A stretch of 43,524 nucleotides of DNA, from positions 983,198 to 1,026,721 of the forward strand of contig CP070669.1 of NCBI GenBank assembly GCA_020351835.1, read 5' to 3'. Within the stretch, counting starts at the first letter, position 1; each line of letters opens with the position of its first letter. This document shows positions 15,035 through 22,676 of the stretch, in pieces. The notes under the pieces are model-generated. The model had not been told where the DNA came from. It made no database searches and saw only the letters and a list, made by a program, of their open reading frames with translations. A program made the position numbers and the translations under genes. This DNA is from Nitrospirota bacterium (GTDB lineage: Bacteria > Nitrospirota > Thermodesulfovibrionia > Thermodesulfovibrionales > BMS3Bbin05).

Positions 15035-15478
15035 TTGCAATACCTTTCTGTCAGAGAAATAAGGACCGAGGACCTCGACACTGTTACTGCAATAGAATCC
15101 TTAAGCTTTTCCAGGCCGTGGACAAGGAACATGTTCTATCAGGAAATGGGCAATCCCAGGTCGTTTATAAGAGTGGCCGAACTTAACGGTAATATCATTG
15201 GTTATATTTGTGCCTCGTTCGTGCTTGACGAAGGTCACATTCTTGATATAGCTGTGAACTCTCTTTACCGGAAGAAAGGCATAGCTACAGTTCTTGTGAA
15301 CGATGTCCTGTCAAACCTGAGGAAATTCGGGATCAAAAGGATATTTCTTGAGGTAAGAGTAAGCAATAGGAGCGCATTGAGCTTCTATGAGAAGATAGGC
15401 TTTGAAAGTATCGGAAGTCGAAAAGATTATTATCGCGATCCGGTCGAGGACGCGGTCACGATGAGCTGTGACATATGA
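15035..15478 (+). CDS. rimI: Ribosomal-protein-alanine N-acetyltransferase RimI
   Basis: GNAT-fold acetyltransferase, 147 residues, that acetylates the N-terminal Ala of ribosomal protein S18 in characterised members. Seen here: VREIRTEDLDTVTAIE at the N-terminus, SFSRPWTRNMFYQEM (the typical RimI FSRPW segment), the acetyl-CoA loop RKKGIATVLV near residue 88-97 and the SNRSALSFYEKIGFE motif. I place the start at TTG 15035, with GGAGA four bases upstream; longer in-frame starts would lie within the cold-shock terminator hairpin. The gene converges on the radical SAM gene at 15491. Confidence 0.88.
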   Translation: MQYLSVREIRTEDLDTVTAIESLSFSRPWTRNMFYQEMGNPRSFIRVAELNGNIIGYICASFVLDEGHILDIAVNSLYRKKGIATVLVNDVLSNLRKFGIKRIFLEVRVSNRSALSFYEKIGFESIGSRKDYYRDPVEDAVTMSCDI

Positions 15479-15490
15479 CAGTTCCGGACG

Positions 15491-16501
15491 TTATGACCAG
15501 ACCCCTGCTATAGGTTGATTGCACTTGCTGCACCTTCCGTTTATCAGAGTGTTCTCAATTACGGAAAAACCGCTTCGCTTTATACCAAGGGTCGTGCAGG
15601 TCGGGCAAAAAGTGTTCTCTCTCCCTTCTCCCGGCACGTTTCCCTCAAAAACGTACCTGAGCCCGTTGGTCAGACCTATCTCCCTGGCCCTCCTGAGGGT
15701 CTCTATAGGTGTGCGTGGTTTATCTGTAAGTTTGTATGTAGGATAGTACTGTGTAACATGCCACGGTATATCAGGGCTTACTGAAGCTATGAACCTGGCT
15801 ATGTTGGTAAGAACCTGGTCCGAATCATTATGGTCAGGTATTATCAGTGTAGTTATCTCTAGCCAGACACCTTGATCCTTCATTATCTTTATGGTCTCTT
15901 TGACAGGTTCAAGATGAGCTCCGCACACATCCTTATAGAAGTCCTCATCTCCCTTCAGGTCTATATTGTTACCGTCAAGATAAGGTGCCATGAAAGACGC
16001 GCTCTCTGGGGTCATGTAACCATTGCTTACGAATACGTTCTTTATCCCCCTTTTTTTTGCCAGCCTGGCGCAATCATAAGCGAACTCCATAAAGATGGTA
16101 GGCTCAGTATAAGTATATGATATTGACCCGCAGCCATTGCGAACTGCCACATCAACGACCGCCTCCGGGGTCATGTCCGTTCCTATTATTGTGCCTTTAT
16201 GTTCTTTAGGGAATTGAGATATCTCATTGTTCTGACAGTGAAGGCAGCTCAGGTTGCATCCAACCGTTGCTATAGACAGCGAACTTGACCCGGGGATAAA
16301 ATGAAAGAGCGGCTTCTTCTCGATCGGATCAACGTTAATAGAGACTATCTTGCCGTAGACCAGGCTATAAAGGGTACCATCCCTGTTCTCTCTGACAAAA
16401 CATCTGCCTCTCTTACCATTCTTAATGGTACATCTGTGCGCACAAAGTCCGCACTTGACATCATTGTCATCTTTCTTTTCGTAGAAAAAGGCTTCTTTCA
16501 T
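15491..16501 (-). CDS. amrS: AmmeMemoRadiSam-system radical SAM enzyme
   Basis: A 336-residue radical SAM protein of the AmrS/PflA-like family, of unknown reaction. The SAM cluster motif CNLSCLHC gives Cys82, Cys86, Cys89. An N-terminal Cys set (17, 20, 24, 34 in CGLCAHRCTIKNGKRGRC) and a C-terminal zinc-ribbon-like pair (CPTC, CSKC) are both characteristic. Family members normally co-occur with AMMECR1 and Memo proteins, which are not in this window. A TGATATAAT box ends six bases before the ATG and there is no Shine-Dalgarno sequence, so the mRNA is probably leaderless. It converges with rimI. Confidence 0.92.
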   Translation of the reverse strand: MKEAFFYEKKDDNDVKCGLCAHRCTIKNGKRGRCFVRENRDGTLYSLVYGKIVSINVDPIEKKPLFHFIPGSSSLSIATVGCNLSCLHCQNNEISQFPKEHKGTIIGTDMTPEAVVDVAVRNGCGSISYTYTEPTIFMEFAYDCARLAKKRGIKNVFVSNGYMTPESASFMAPYLDGNNIDLKGDEDFYKDVCGAHLEPVKETIKIMKDQGVWLEITTLIIPDHNDSDQVLTNIARFIASVSPDIPWHVTQYYPTYKLTDKPRTPIETLRRAREIGLTNGLRYVFEGNVPGEGRENTFCPTCTTLGIKRSGFSVIENTLINGRCSKCNQPIAGVWS

Positions 16502-16507
16502 GAGCCC

Positions 16508-16516
16508 ATTATATCA
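16508..16516 (-). promoter_or_regulatory. Extended -10 promoter of amrS, leaderless geometry
   Basis: On the minus strand TGATATAAT, a perfect extended -10. Six bases separate it from the ATG at 16501. No convincing -35 box is present, as is usual for extended -10 promoters. Confidence 0.6.
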
Positions 16517-16579
16517 CATAAGATTTCATTAAGATCGATGAAACGGAATTATTGATAATATAAAAGACCGGTCCGGGTG

Positions 16580-18658
16580 TCACAGCCTTAGTTTGCATTT
16601 TTCGATGATCTCCAGTCCCTTCCTGCGCAGGTCCATGGCGACCCTGTTCTCGTTTGCCAGAGCGTTCTCTAACTTATCCAGGATGTCATAGTACAGGTTC
16701 CAGCCTTCTCTCTCTTGCTCAAGCATCTTGATTATAGGATTGGTTCTGGTGTCAAGACGCTTAATCATATCAAAAAGCCTGGCAGTGCCCAACTTAATCA
16801 GGTTGATCCCCTGGTCCACTTCCTCGCTTCTATCGGAGCCAAGGAGAGCTGCAGCCTTCAGAGCAAGACGCAGATACACAACTGTGAAAGGTATATGTGA
16901 GACAAAACAGCCGGTAAAAGGATCGATCAGCTCTTTGACCCTGGCGCGAGGCCATGGGAGTGCCCTTACGTAATACGAGAACCACAATATCCTTGCATAG
17001 TCCCCTATGATCTTTCCCAGATAGGCCCTTTTTATTGCCTCCTGGGCGAATGCCTCCTTGTCGTGTCTCATAATAAGCCCGGCCTTATGGACATAGCGCA
17101 GGTGGGGACCTGTATCGTTGAAAAGAACTGAGAGCAGATATGCCTGGTCCTCTGCACGACCTATGAAAGTTGGAGTAAAAGGCCTGTACTTCCTGAGGTG
17201 ATCTACCAATATTCCGCAAGTGCCTCCTGTAACGTGTATCCTCTGTATACAATGATCCCTGCCGTTGCAACTTCCCACGTCATACCTTGTCATCATCTCG
17301 GCTTCGGTCGACAGCGCCTGTGGCAGTGAGCTCTGAAATACAAGCTCGTCAGCTTTTATCTCCTCCGGAGGGAAACACACGTCAGGAAAGAACAACGATT
17401 CCGATATGTCCTTTTCATTGACCAGAGCACCGGCTATCATGCCCAGCTCTATTTTCTCACCGTTAGCATCTTCTCCTTTAGCGCCCCATAGTGGTGACTT
17501 GAAATGCTGGAATGCTGGTAGTGCCGTTTCTTCATATAGGACATCCTGGGGAAAGACCTGGTCAAGATCGATTTTGAACGTTCCTTTTATTGAGGGATCT
17601 ACGAGGACATGCCATAATGCAGACACCGCTTTTAGAAAACTGTAGTGCCTTCCATATTCACCGTCCACTCCGAAAATATCGTACAACAGGTCTGAATTCC
17701 TGGTATCCATGAAAATATTGACGGCAGGTATCATTACTTTATCCAGCAGCGATCTCGTATCTGATTCGCTGAAGATGAAGATATCTATGTTCCTTATCTT
17801 CTTAACCTTCCCGAACTCTTCTTCCAGATATTCTTTTATAAGGGATTGAAGCCCATTGTGAGTGGCGGATGCAGAGAGCACACAACTGATCCGGGCATTC
17901 TCACTCAGCAATCCTTTAGATCTTTCGAATTCCACTGCTTCATCAAGGGCTCTCATTCCATAGATGGCCTCGTTCTTTTCTGTTTCCACTCCTACCTGGA
18001 TAGGGTGGTCGAACCAGAATTGTTGATCTTCATTCATTATGTCGGACAGCTTCCTTTTAAGCTCCTCCGAGAGGTCCAGGCCCGGAATGTCTTCCTTCGA
18101 AGAAGGAGTGGTTATAAGAATGTTGGATGTGAACAGGACCTCTTTATCGGGCTCGCAAATGGGCTCTTCGTTCAGGCCGGTCACCCTTATCATTCTTCTA
18201 GTCCGTAGCTCTGATATCTTTTCCTGTCTGTACTGGCAGATATCGGATCCTTCAGGAAAGAAAACGCCCCTTATCCTCTCAACTGACTCTGCTCTGTCTG
18301 ACGCACTTTTTTCATTGTTCAGAAATTCTGCCAGATCCTCTATTGCAGATGTGAATTCAGGGTCCTCAGAGCTCTCATTCGCTATCTCTCTTAGTATGAG
18401 ATCGATCCCATAATTGAGAAATACCCTGGTGTTTTCAAGCTCTTCCTCATTCAGTGGTGTTCTAAGATAATCGACTGCACTGTTATACAGAGGATGGGCA
18501 CTGCCGGCTAGAGAGATAAGAAAGGATGAGTTGAGGTTCTTGATCACAGCGTCTTTCGATCTGTCAGAAATGTCCATTCCGGATATGTCTATCTTTGCCA
18601 GTCCGGGGCCGTCCATTCCGATCAGGTGCATTATTATGGACCCAAAGTTGTCCTTCAT
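16580..18658 (-). CDS. Large glycosyltransferase-like protein of unknown function
   Basis: A 692-residue soluble protein I cannot assign to a named family. The central part (about 215-520) looks like a GT-A glycosyltransferase: alternating hydrophobic strands (RISCVLSASATHNG; IDIFIFSES), a helix and strand leading to FKIDLDQVF with a DxD-type metal motif at 364-366, and FIGRAEDQAYLL (498-509), resembling the G-R-x-E-D catalytic segment of GT2-like enzymes. The N-terminal 200 residues are helical and unlike any domain I know. The C-terminal 170 residues are helical with a predicted coiled region at the end. It has no signal peptide or membrane span. It follows fxsA with overlapping-style coupling (TGATATG). 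The substrate is unknown. Confidence 0.7.
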   Translation of the reverse strand: MKDNFGSIIMHLIGMDGPGLAKIDISGMDISDRSKDAVIKNLNSSFLISLAGSAHPLYNSAVDYLRTPLNEEELENTRVFLNYGIDLILREIANESSEDPEFTSAIEDLAEFLNNEKSASDRAESVERIRGVFFPEGSDICQYRQEKISELRTRRMIRVTGLNEEPICEPDKEVLFTSNILITTPSSKEDIPGLDLSEELKRKLSDIMNEDQQFWFDHPIQVGVETEKNEAIYGMRALDEAVEFERSKGLLSENARISCVLSASATHNGLQSLIKEYLEEEFGKVKKIRNIDIFIFSESDTRSLLDKVMIPAVNIFMDTRNSDLLYDIFGVDGEYGRHYSFLKAVSALWHVLVDPSIKGTFKIDLDQVFPQDVLYEETALPAFQHFKSPLWGAKGEDANGEKIELGMIAGALVNEKDISESLFFPDVCFPPEEIKADELVFQSSLPQALSTEAEMMTRYDVGSCNGRDHCIQRIHVTGGTCGILVDHLRKYRPFTPTFIGRAEDQAYLLSVLFNDTGPHLRYVHKAGLIMRHDKEAFAQEAIKRAYLGKIIGDYARILWFSYYVRALPWPRARVKELIDPFTGCFVSHIPFTVVYLRLALKAAALLGSDRSEEVDQGINLIKLGTARLFDMIKRLDTRTNPIIKMLEQEREGWNLYYDILDKLENALANENRVAMDLRRKGLEIIEKCKLRL

Positions 18659-18659
18659 A

Positions 18660-19040
18660 TCACTGGATATGTATGGTCGTTATCCTTTTTTCAAAGTATT
18701 TTTTCAGTAGCCTCTTGATATGTTCTCTTGTGTAAGGGAAGACCATAAGAAAACCGATAGCGTCTGTAACAAAACCCGGTGTTAACAGTACAGCCCCCGC
18801 TACGAGGATCATTATCCCGCTTATAAGCTCATCAGCCGGAAAGATACCTTCTGCCAGGCTCTTTTGTATCCTGAACCAGACCCCGATACCTTCCATGCGG
18901 ACCATGTATGCTCCGACTATGGCTGTCAGGATAACTATCGCGATAGTGTTGATCGTCCCGATCACCGTACCTATCTTTATCAGGAGTGACAACTCTACTA
19001 TTGGCAATATGGCAAATATCAAAAATAGCTTCAGGAACAT
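18660..19040 (-). CDS. fxsA: FxsA-family membrane protein
   Basis: A 126-residue inner-membrane protein of the FxsA family, known in Escherichia coli for relieving exclusion of phage T7 by the F plasmid when overproduced; its normal role is unknown. The conserved N-terminus (FLIFAILPIVELSLLIKIG), the helix GTINTIAIVILTAIVGAYMVRMEG and the LTPGFVTDAIGFLMVFP motif are all present, with a basic cytoplasmic tail. It is immediately upstream of the glycosyltransferase-like gene with almost no gap, and divergent from the M28 peptidase gene. Confidence 0.9.
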   Translation of the reverse strand: MFLKLFLIFAILPIVELSLLIKIGTVIGTINTIAIVILTAIVGAYMVRMEGIGVWFRIQKSLAEGIFPADELISGIMILVAGAVLLTPGFVTDAIGFLMVFPYTREHIKRLLKKYFEKRITTIHIQ

Positions 19041-19079
19041 GGGTCATTATAACTTTTTTGCCGATCGTAATCAAAAATA

Positions 19080-19088
19080 TGATATAAA
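19080..19088 (+). promoter_or_regulatory. Extended -10 promoter of the M28 peptidase gene
   Basis: TGATATAAA, with the expected start about 29 bases before the TTG at 19124. Unlike the leaderless genes, this one keeps a GAGGA ribosome-binding site in its leader. Confidence 0.5.
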
Positions 19089-19123
19089 AGTATCAATATT
19101 GGACATAAAATGAGGATGAAATA

Positions 19124-20002
19124 TTGAGCGCGAAGCAAAGACTGATGAGAACAGTCAAGATTCTTTCAAGCGATATAGGGGTTCGAAGTTCTTTCGATCT
19201 TAAGGAGCTGAACCGCGCGGCCGAGTTTTTGACAGGTGAGATAGAAGGATTAGGTATGAAGGCCATATATGAGGAATATGATGTTAGCGGCAAGACGTAC
19301 AGGAACATTATCGTTGAGCTGCCCGGTAGCAGGTATCCCGAAAAAATGCTGGTAGTCGGAGCACATTACGATACGGCACCTGGCACTCCAGGAGCGGATG
19401 ACAACTCAAGCGGTGTAGCAGGATTATTAGAGATATGCAGAAGGCTCAAGGAAAGAGAGTTTGTTACAACTGTAAAGCTGGTGTTCTTTACTCTGGAAGA
19501 GCCTCCCTATTTTCGTACGGGCGATATGGGAAGCTACAGATATGCGCGGAGGCTGCATAAAGAAGGTGCTGAGGTAACAGGAATGATAAGTCTTGAGATG
19601 ATAGGTTATTTCTCCGACAGCCGGCATAGCCAGTCATTTCCTTCATCATTGTTCAAATGGTTCTATCCCGATACAGGTAACTTCATAATGCTCGTCAGTG
19701 ACAGGTCATCAAAGCGGTTTCTCAGAAGGGTTAAGAAGGCATTTATTAAAGGGACGGACCTTCCGGTTGAATCGATCTCTTCGTATCCGATAGTAACGGG
19801 TGTGGACTTCTCAGATCACTGGTCCTTTTATCAGTTTGGATACGATGCGATCATGGTGACCGATACATCATTTTACAGGAACCCTCATTACCATAGAATA
19901 AGCGACAAGCCTGATACACTTGACTATGGCAGGATGACAAAGGTAATAGACGGGACTGTAGCCGCGATCGAAGATATAGCAATGACACCTGCTATAAAAT
20001 AG
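19124..20002 (+). CDS. M28-family zinc aminopeptidase-like protein
   Basis: A 292-residue peptidase-fold protein of family M28. Zinc-ligand segments are visible: GAHYDTAPGTPGADDNSSG (His and the bridging Asp), FTLEEPP (catalytic Glu pair), SLEMIGY and, near the end, NPHYHRISDKPDTL with the last His ligand. There is no signal peptide, so it is probably cytoplasmic, unlike many M28 aminopeptidases. The start is TTG at 19124, with GAGGA (19112-19116) seven bases upstream; an overlapping ATG in another frame stops at once. Substrate unknown. A small gene converges on its 3' end. Confidence 0.87.
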   Translation: MSAKQRLMRTVKILSSDIGVRSSFDLKELNRAAEFLTGEIEGLGMKAIYEEYDVSGKTYRNIIVELPGSRYPEKMLVVGAHYDTAPGTPGADDNSSGVAGLLEICRRLKEREFVTTVKLVFFTLEEPPYFRTGDMGSYRYARRLHKEGAEVTGMISLEMIGYFSDSRHSQSFPSSLFKWFYPDTGNFIMLVSDRSSKRFLRRVKKAFIKGTDLPVESISSYPIVTGVDFSDHWSFYQFGYDAIMVTDTSFYRNPHYHRISDKPDTLDYGRMTKVIDGTVAAIEDIAMTPAIK

Positions 20003-20007
20003 TAGCA

Positions 20008-20148
20008 TTAGACCTTGAGAATAATGCTCTCTATCAGGCTATCTCTTTCTTTCAGGCTCAGTTCGAAATAGAAAGCGCTCTCCATAAGTATCGCTATTAC
20101 TTCCTTTTTCGATCTACCTGTAAGCTTCTTGCCGATGCCTGCCTTCAT
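20008..20148 (-). CDS. Small conserved-looking protein, 46 residues
   Basis: A small gene supported by a textbook ribosome-binding site: AAGGAGGG (20155-20162, minus strand) lies six bases before the ATG. The 46-residue product is Lys/Glu-rich and predicted helical (KKLTGRSKKEVIAILMESAF, then SLKERDSLIESIIL), with no membrane span or Cys. It ends five bases from the M28 gene stop, on the opposite strand. I recognise no family. The amphipathic pattern would suit a small regulator or adaptor, but that is a guess. Confidence 0.6.
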   Translation of the reverse strand: MKAGIGKKLTGRSKKEVIAILMESAFYFELSLKERDSLIESIILKV

Positions 20149-20342
20149 GGCTAGCCCTCCTTAGTGTCTATACTTAAGATAAAGAGCATATTTCATGCCA
20201 AATATAAGTGCTTGATTTTAAAGAGTTGGCTATGTTGCATATTCTCATTTGTGGCATAAATTTTCACTTTTGAGACCGGAATAGTGCATATTGCGTCTTA
20301 TCCAGTGTACAGTTCCTTATATCCGCTTTATCCGGATCAGGC

Positions 20343-20371
20343 TTGACAATGATCTGTAAAAGGGTTAATGT
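20343..20371 (+). promoter_or_regulatory. Promoter of the 59-residue protein gene
   Basis: Perfect TTGACA (20343-20348), 17 bases, then TAATGT (20366-20371), which matches the -10 consensus only partly. The expected leader is about 30 bases and holds AAGGAGG. The rest of the 20149-20406 gap is AT-rich with no further feature I can support. Confidence 0.5.
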
Positions 20372-20406
20372 CTTTCTTATAGCGATCATTATTTAAGGAG
20401 GATAAT

Positions 20407-20586
20407 ATGAAGATAGAACTGGAAGGATCCCTTATAAGAATGACCCCGGAGAGCGAATCAGAAAAGGCGGAGCTCAATCAGTTGTGGACCGTTATCATTG
20501 ACTGTGTTGATAAGAACAAGAAGCTGGTGCCTGTAGGCGAGTATATTCCCGGAATGAAAGAGGTCGCAACATTTAACATAGAGTGA
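20407..20586 (+). CDS. Small protein, 59 residues, unknown function
   Basis: A short gene with AAGGAGG (20395-20401) five bases before the ATG and a promoter with a perfect -35 box upstream. The 59-residue product is acidic and compact: KIELEGSLIRMTPESE, then LNQLWTVIIDCVDKNKKLVPVGEYIPGM and a final strand VATFNIE. The alternation looks like a small alpha/beta fold with one Cys. I do not recognise a named family. It stands alone between the M28 peptidase region and the MoxR operon, 156 bases before moxR. Confidence 0.72.
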   Translation: MKIELEGSLIRMTPESESEKAELNQLWTVIIDCVDKNKKLVPVGEYIPGMKEVATFNIE

Positions 20587-20706
20587 GGCAGGTATCATCC
20601 TTGCTTAAATACGACTTAATCCTTTAGTCCTGGCATTTGACGCAGATCTTCATCAATGCTTTCCTGTTTAACTTCTACAGCTCAGATCATCGTGTGAGCC
20701 GGATCA

Positions 20707-20735
20707 TTGTTTTAATGTGATCGTTAGGATAAACT
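20707..20735 (+). promoter_or_regulatory. Possible moxR promoter, leaderless geometry
   Basis: TTGTTT (20707-20712), 17 bases, then TAAACT (20730-20735). The ATG at 20743 begins seven bases after the -10 box, and there is no nearby Shine-Dalgarno sequence. Both boxes are weak matches. Confidence 0.4.
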
Positions 20736-20742
20736 AAATAAT

Positions 20743-21663
20743 ATGAACGACCTGGTAAGAGCATTAGCTGATTCGGTTGAGAGCGTTATAAAGGGTAAGA
20801 GAGATGTAGTAAAATACTCTATAGTTGCGCTTCTTGCAAAAGGCCACCTGCTTATCGAAGACGTTCCCGGGGTAGGTAAGACGACCCTGGCTTTCTCTCT
20901 TGCTAAGGCCATAGATTGCGATTTTCACAGGATCCAGTTCACGTCCGATCTGTTGCCGAGCGATATCATAGGGGTTAATATTTACAATCCTGAAACGAGA
21001 GAGTTCGAGTTCAGGAACGGTCCCTTGTTCTCCAATATTGTTCTTGCTGATGAGATCAACAGAACGAGCCCTAAGACCCAGTCCGCCTTGCTTGAGGCAA
21101 TGAGCGAGAGAAGGGTAACCGTCGAGAGAAGAACTATAAAGCTTGCCGAGCCTTTTATGGTGATCGCTACCGAGAACCCTATTGAGTATCACGGGACATT
21201 TCCTCTTCCGGAAAGTCAGATGGACAGGTTCATGATGCATGTAAAGATAGGTTATCCTGACATTGAGAATGAAAAGCTGGCGATAGTCGAAATGAAAGGC
21301 TTTGATGATATCGAGATGATGGAGCATGTTCTGACGAAGAACGATATTCTGAGAATGCAGAGTGAAGTTGCGCAGATCAGATCCGATCCAGATATCGTTC
21401 AGTACATATTGAGCATCGCTAATGAGACGAGGAAACACGATAAAATAAGGCTTGGTGTCAGTACGCGCGGGGCTCAATTCCTGATGAGAGCATCACAATC
21501 ATTGGCTTATGTGAACGGGCGTGATTATGTTATTCCCGAGGATGTTAAGGAGCTTGCTCCCTTTATACTTGGGCACAGGATCATCCTTAAGAGCCGGACA
21601 TACATATCTGATGCAGATGATCTTATAAGGGATATTGTTGAGAACGTAGCTGTTCCTCTGTGA
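20743..21663 (+). CDS. MoxR-family AAA+ ATPase
   Basis: A 306-residue AAA+ chaperone-like ATPase of the MoxR group. Walker A is VPGVGKTTLA (41-50), Walker B LADEINR (101-107) followed by the SPKTQSALLEAMSERRVTV segment typical of MoxR, and sensor 1 is VIATENP. MoxR ATPases act with VWA or DUF58 proteins to mature or insert metal centres and complexes. Here the gene overlaps a DUF58 gene (TGATG) that in turn overlaps a transglutaminase gene, the widespread three-gene set. No VWA gene follows in this copy. Confidence 0.94.
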   Translation: MNDLVRALADSVESVIKGKRDVVKYSIVALLAKGHLLIEDVPGVGKTTLAFSLAKAIDCDFHRIQFTSDLLPSDIIGVNIYNPETREFEFRNGPLFSNIVLADEINRTSPKTQSALLEAMSERRVTVERRTIKLAEPFMVIATENPIEYHGTFPLPESQMDRFMMHVKIGYPDIENEKLAIVEMKGFDDIEMMEHVLTKNDILRMQSEVAQIRSDPDIVQYILSIANETRKHDKIRLGVSTRGAQFLMRASQSLAYVNGRDYVIPEDVKELAPFILGHRIILKSRTYISDADDLIRDIVENVAVPL

Positions 21664-22676
21664 TGAGGAAGATCGAGTCGACAAAAGAAGGCAGGCGCTT
21701 CCTGCTTGCTATCATCCTCATAGGGCTGGCGGCGTTCAATACCGGGAACAACCTTATATACCTTATCTTTGCGATGATGATCTCGCTGTTGCTTGTGTCG
21801 GTCATCGCGTCACTTGTAAACCTTATGAAGTTAGATGCTCACGTGGAGCTGGGAGAGCCTTTATTTGCCAATACTCCTTTCAAGGCAGCAGTAACATTTT
21901 TAAACCATAAGCGAATTCCGTCTTACTCTATATCCGTCGTCCTCCCCATTGATGTGTCCGAAAAGTTATATGCTCCATATGTCTCTACGGGTAAGACCGT
22001 TATGCCAGTTCCTGAACTGTCTATTTTTAAAAGGGGCAAGTACATGGTCCGATCGCTAATGTTGAGAACCGGGTTCCCGTTCATTTTTTTGCATGCTAAC
22101 AAGAGTATGGACATAAGCAAGGAAGTGATCGTGTACCCTGAGATGATAGATGTAAAGAAAGTCCTCTCCGGTATCGAAGTATCTGATACCGAGAGAGAAG
22201 CATTAGTAAAGGGAAATGACGGTGATCTGTTCTCAATGAGGGAGTACGTCTATGGAGAGGAGAGCAGGAGTATCGACTGGAAGGCATCAGCAAGAACTCA
22301 AAAGACCATGGTCAGGGAATATGCCAAAAGCAGCGACAGGCTTGCCAGTGTTATCCTTGATAATGGCACCTCAGAGAACGCTGAGTATTTTGAAAGATCG
22401 GTCTCAATAGCGGCATCATTGTGTGCTGAACTTATCAATAGGGGTTATTATGTCAGGCTCATAACCTGCAAAAAGGTCGTTCCGTATGGTAATGGCAAGG
22501 TCCACCTTTTCAAGGCACTTGATATCCTCTCGGAGATCAAAAGTGTCGATAGCACAGAGTGCATTTTAAAGGAGTCTATAGAGGGACTGAGCATTCTGGT
22601 GATCTCGTCCGGAACCTCGGGTTTCAACAAGATAGGACATCTCTGTTCTGGAGTGGTTGATGCCAGGAACATATAA
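21663..22676 (+). CDS. DUF58-domain protein
   Basis: A 337-residue protein with two N-terminal transmembrane segments (about residues 10-50) and a cytoplasmic DUF58 domain, a VWA-like fold. The diagnostic segment YVYGEESRSIDWKASART with VREYAKS is present near residues 197-225. The ATG at 21663 overlaps the moxR stop (TGATG); a GTG one codon earlier is possible. DUF58 proteins are paired with MoxR ATPases and TgpA-type transglutaminases in many bacteria; their exact role is unresolved. The 3' end overlaps the next gene by 17 bases, so the three are translationally coupled. Confidence 0.92.
   Translation: MRKIESTKEGRRFLLAIILIGLAAFNTGNNLIYLIFAMMISLLLVSVIASLVNLMKLDAHVELGEPLFANTPFKAAVTFLNHKRIPSYSISVVLPIDVSEKLYAPYVSTGKTVMPVPELSIFKRGKYMVRSLMLRTGFPFIFLHANKSMDISKEVIVYPEMIDVKKVLSGIEVSDTEREALVKGNDGDLFSMREYVYGEESRSIDWKASARTQKTMVREYAKSSDRLASVILDNGTSENAEYFERSVSIAASLCAELINRGYYVRLITCKKVVPYGNGKVHLFKALDILSEIKSVDSTECILKESIEGLSILVISSGTSGFNKIGHLCSGVVDARNI

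Noticed and set aside
20235-20275. Sigma-54-like sequences (TTGGCTATGTTGCA and TGGCATAAATTTTCA)
   Set aside because: The first has wrong spacing between the GG and GC elements; the second lacks the GC of the -12 element.
20764-21477. 237-codon open frame on the minus strand
   Set aside because: Antisense to moxR, whose Walker motifs and operon overlaps are certain.
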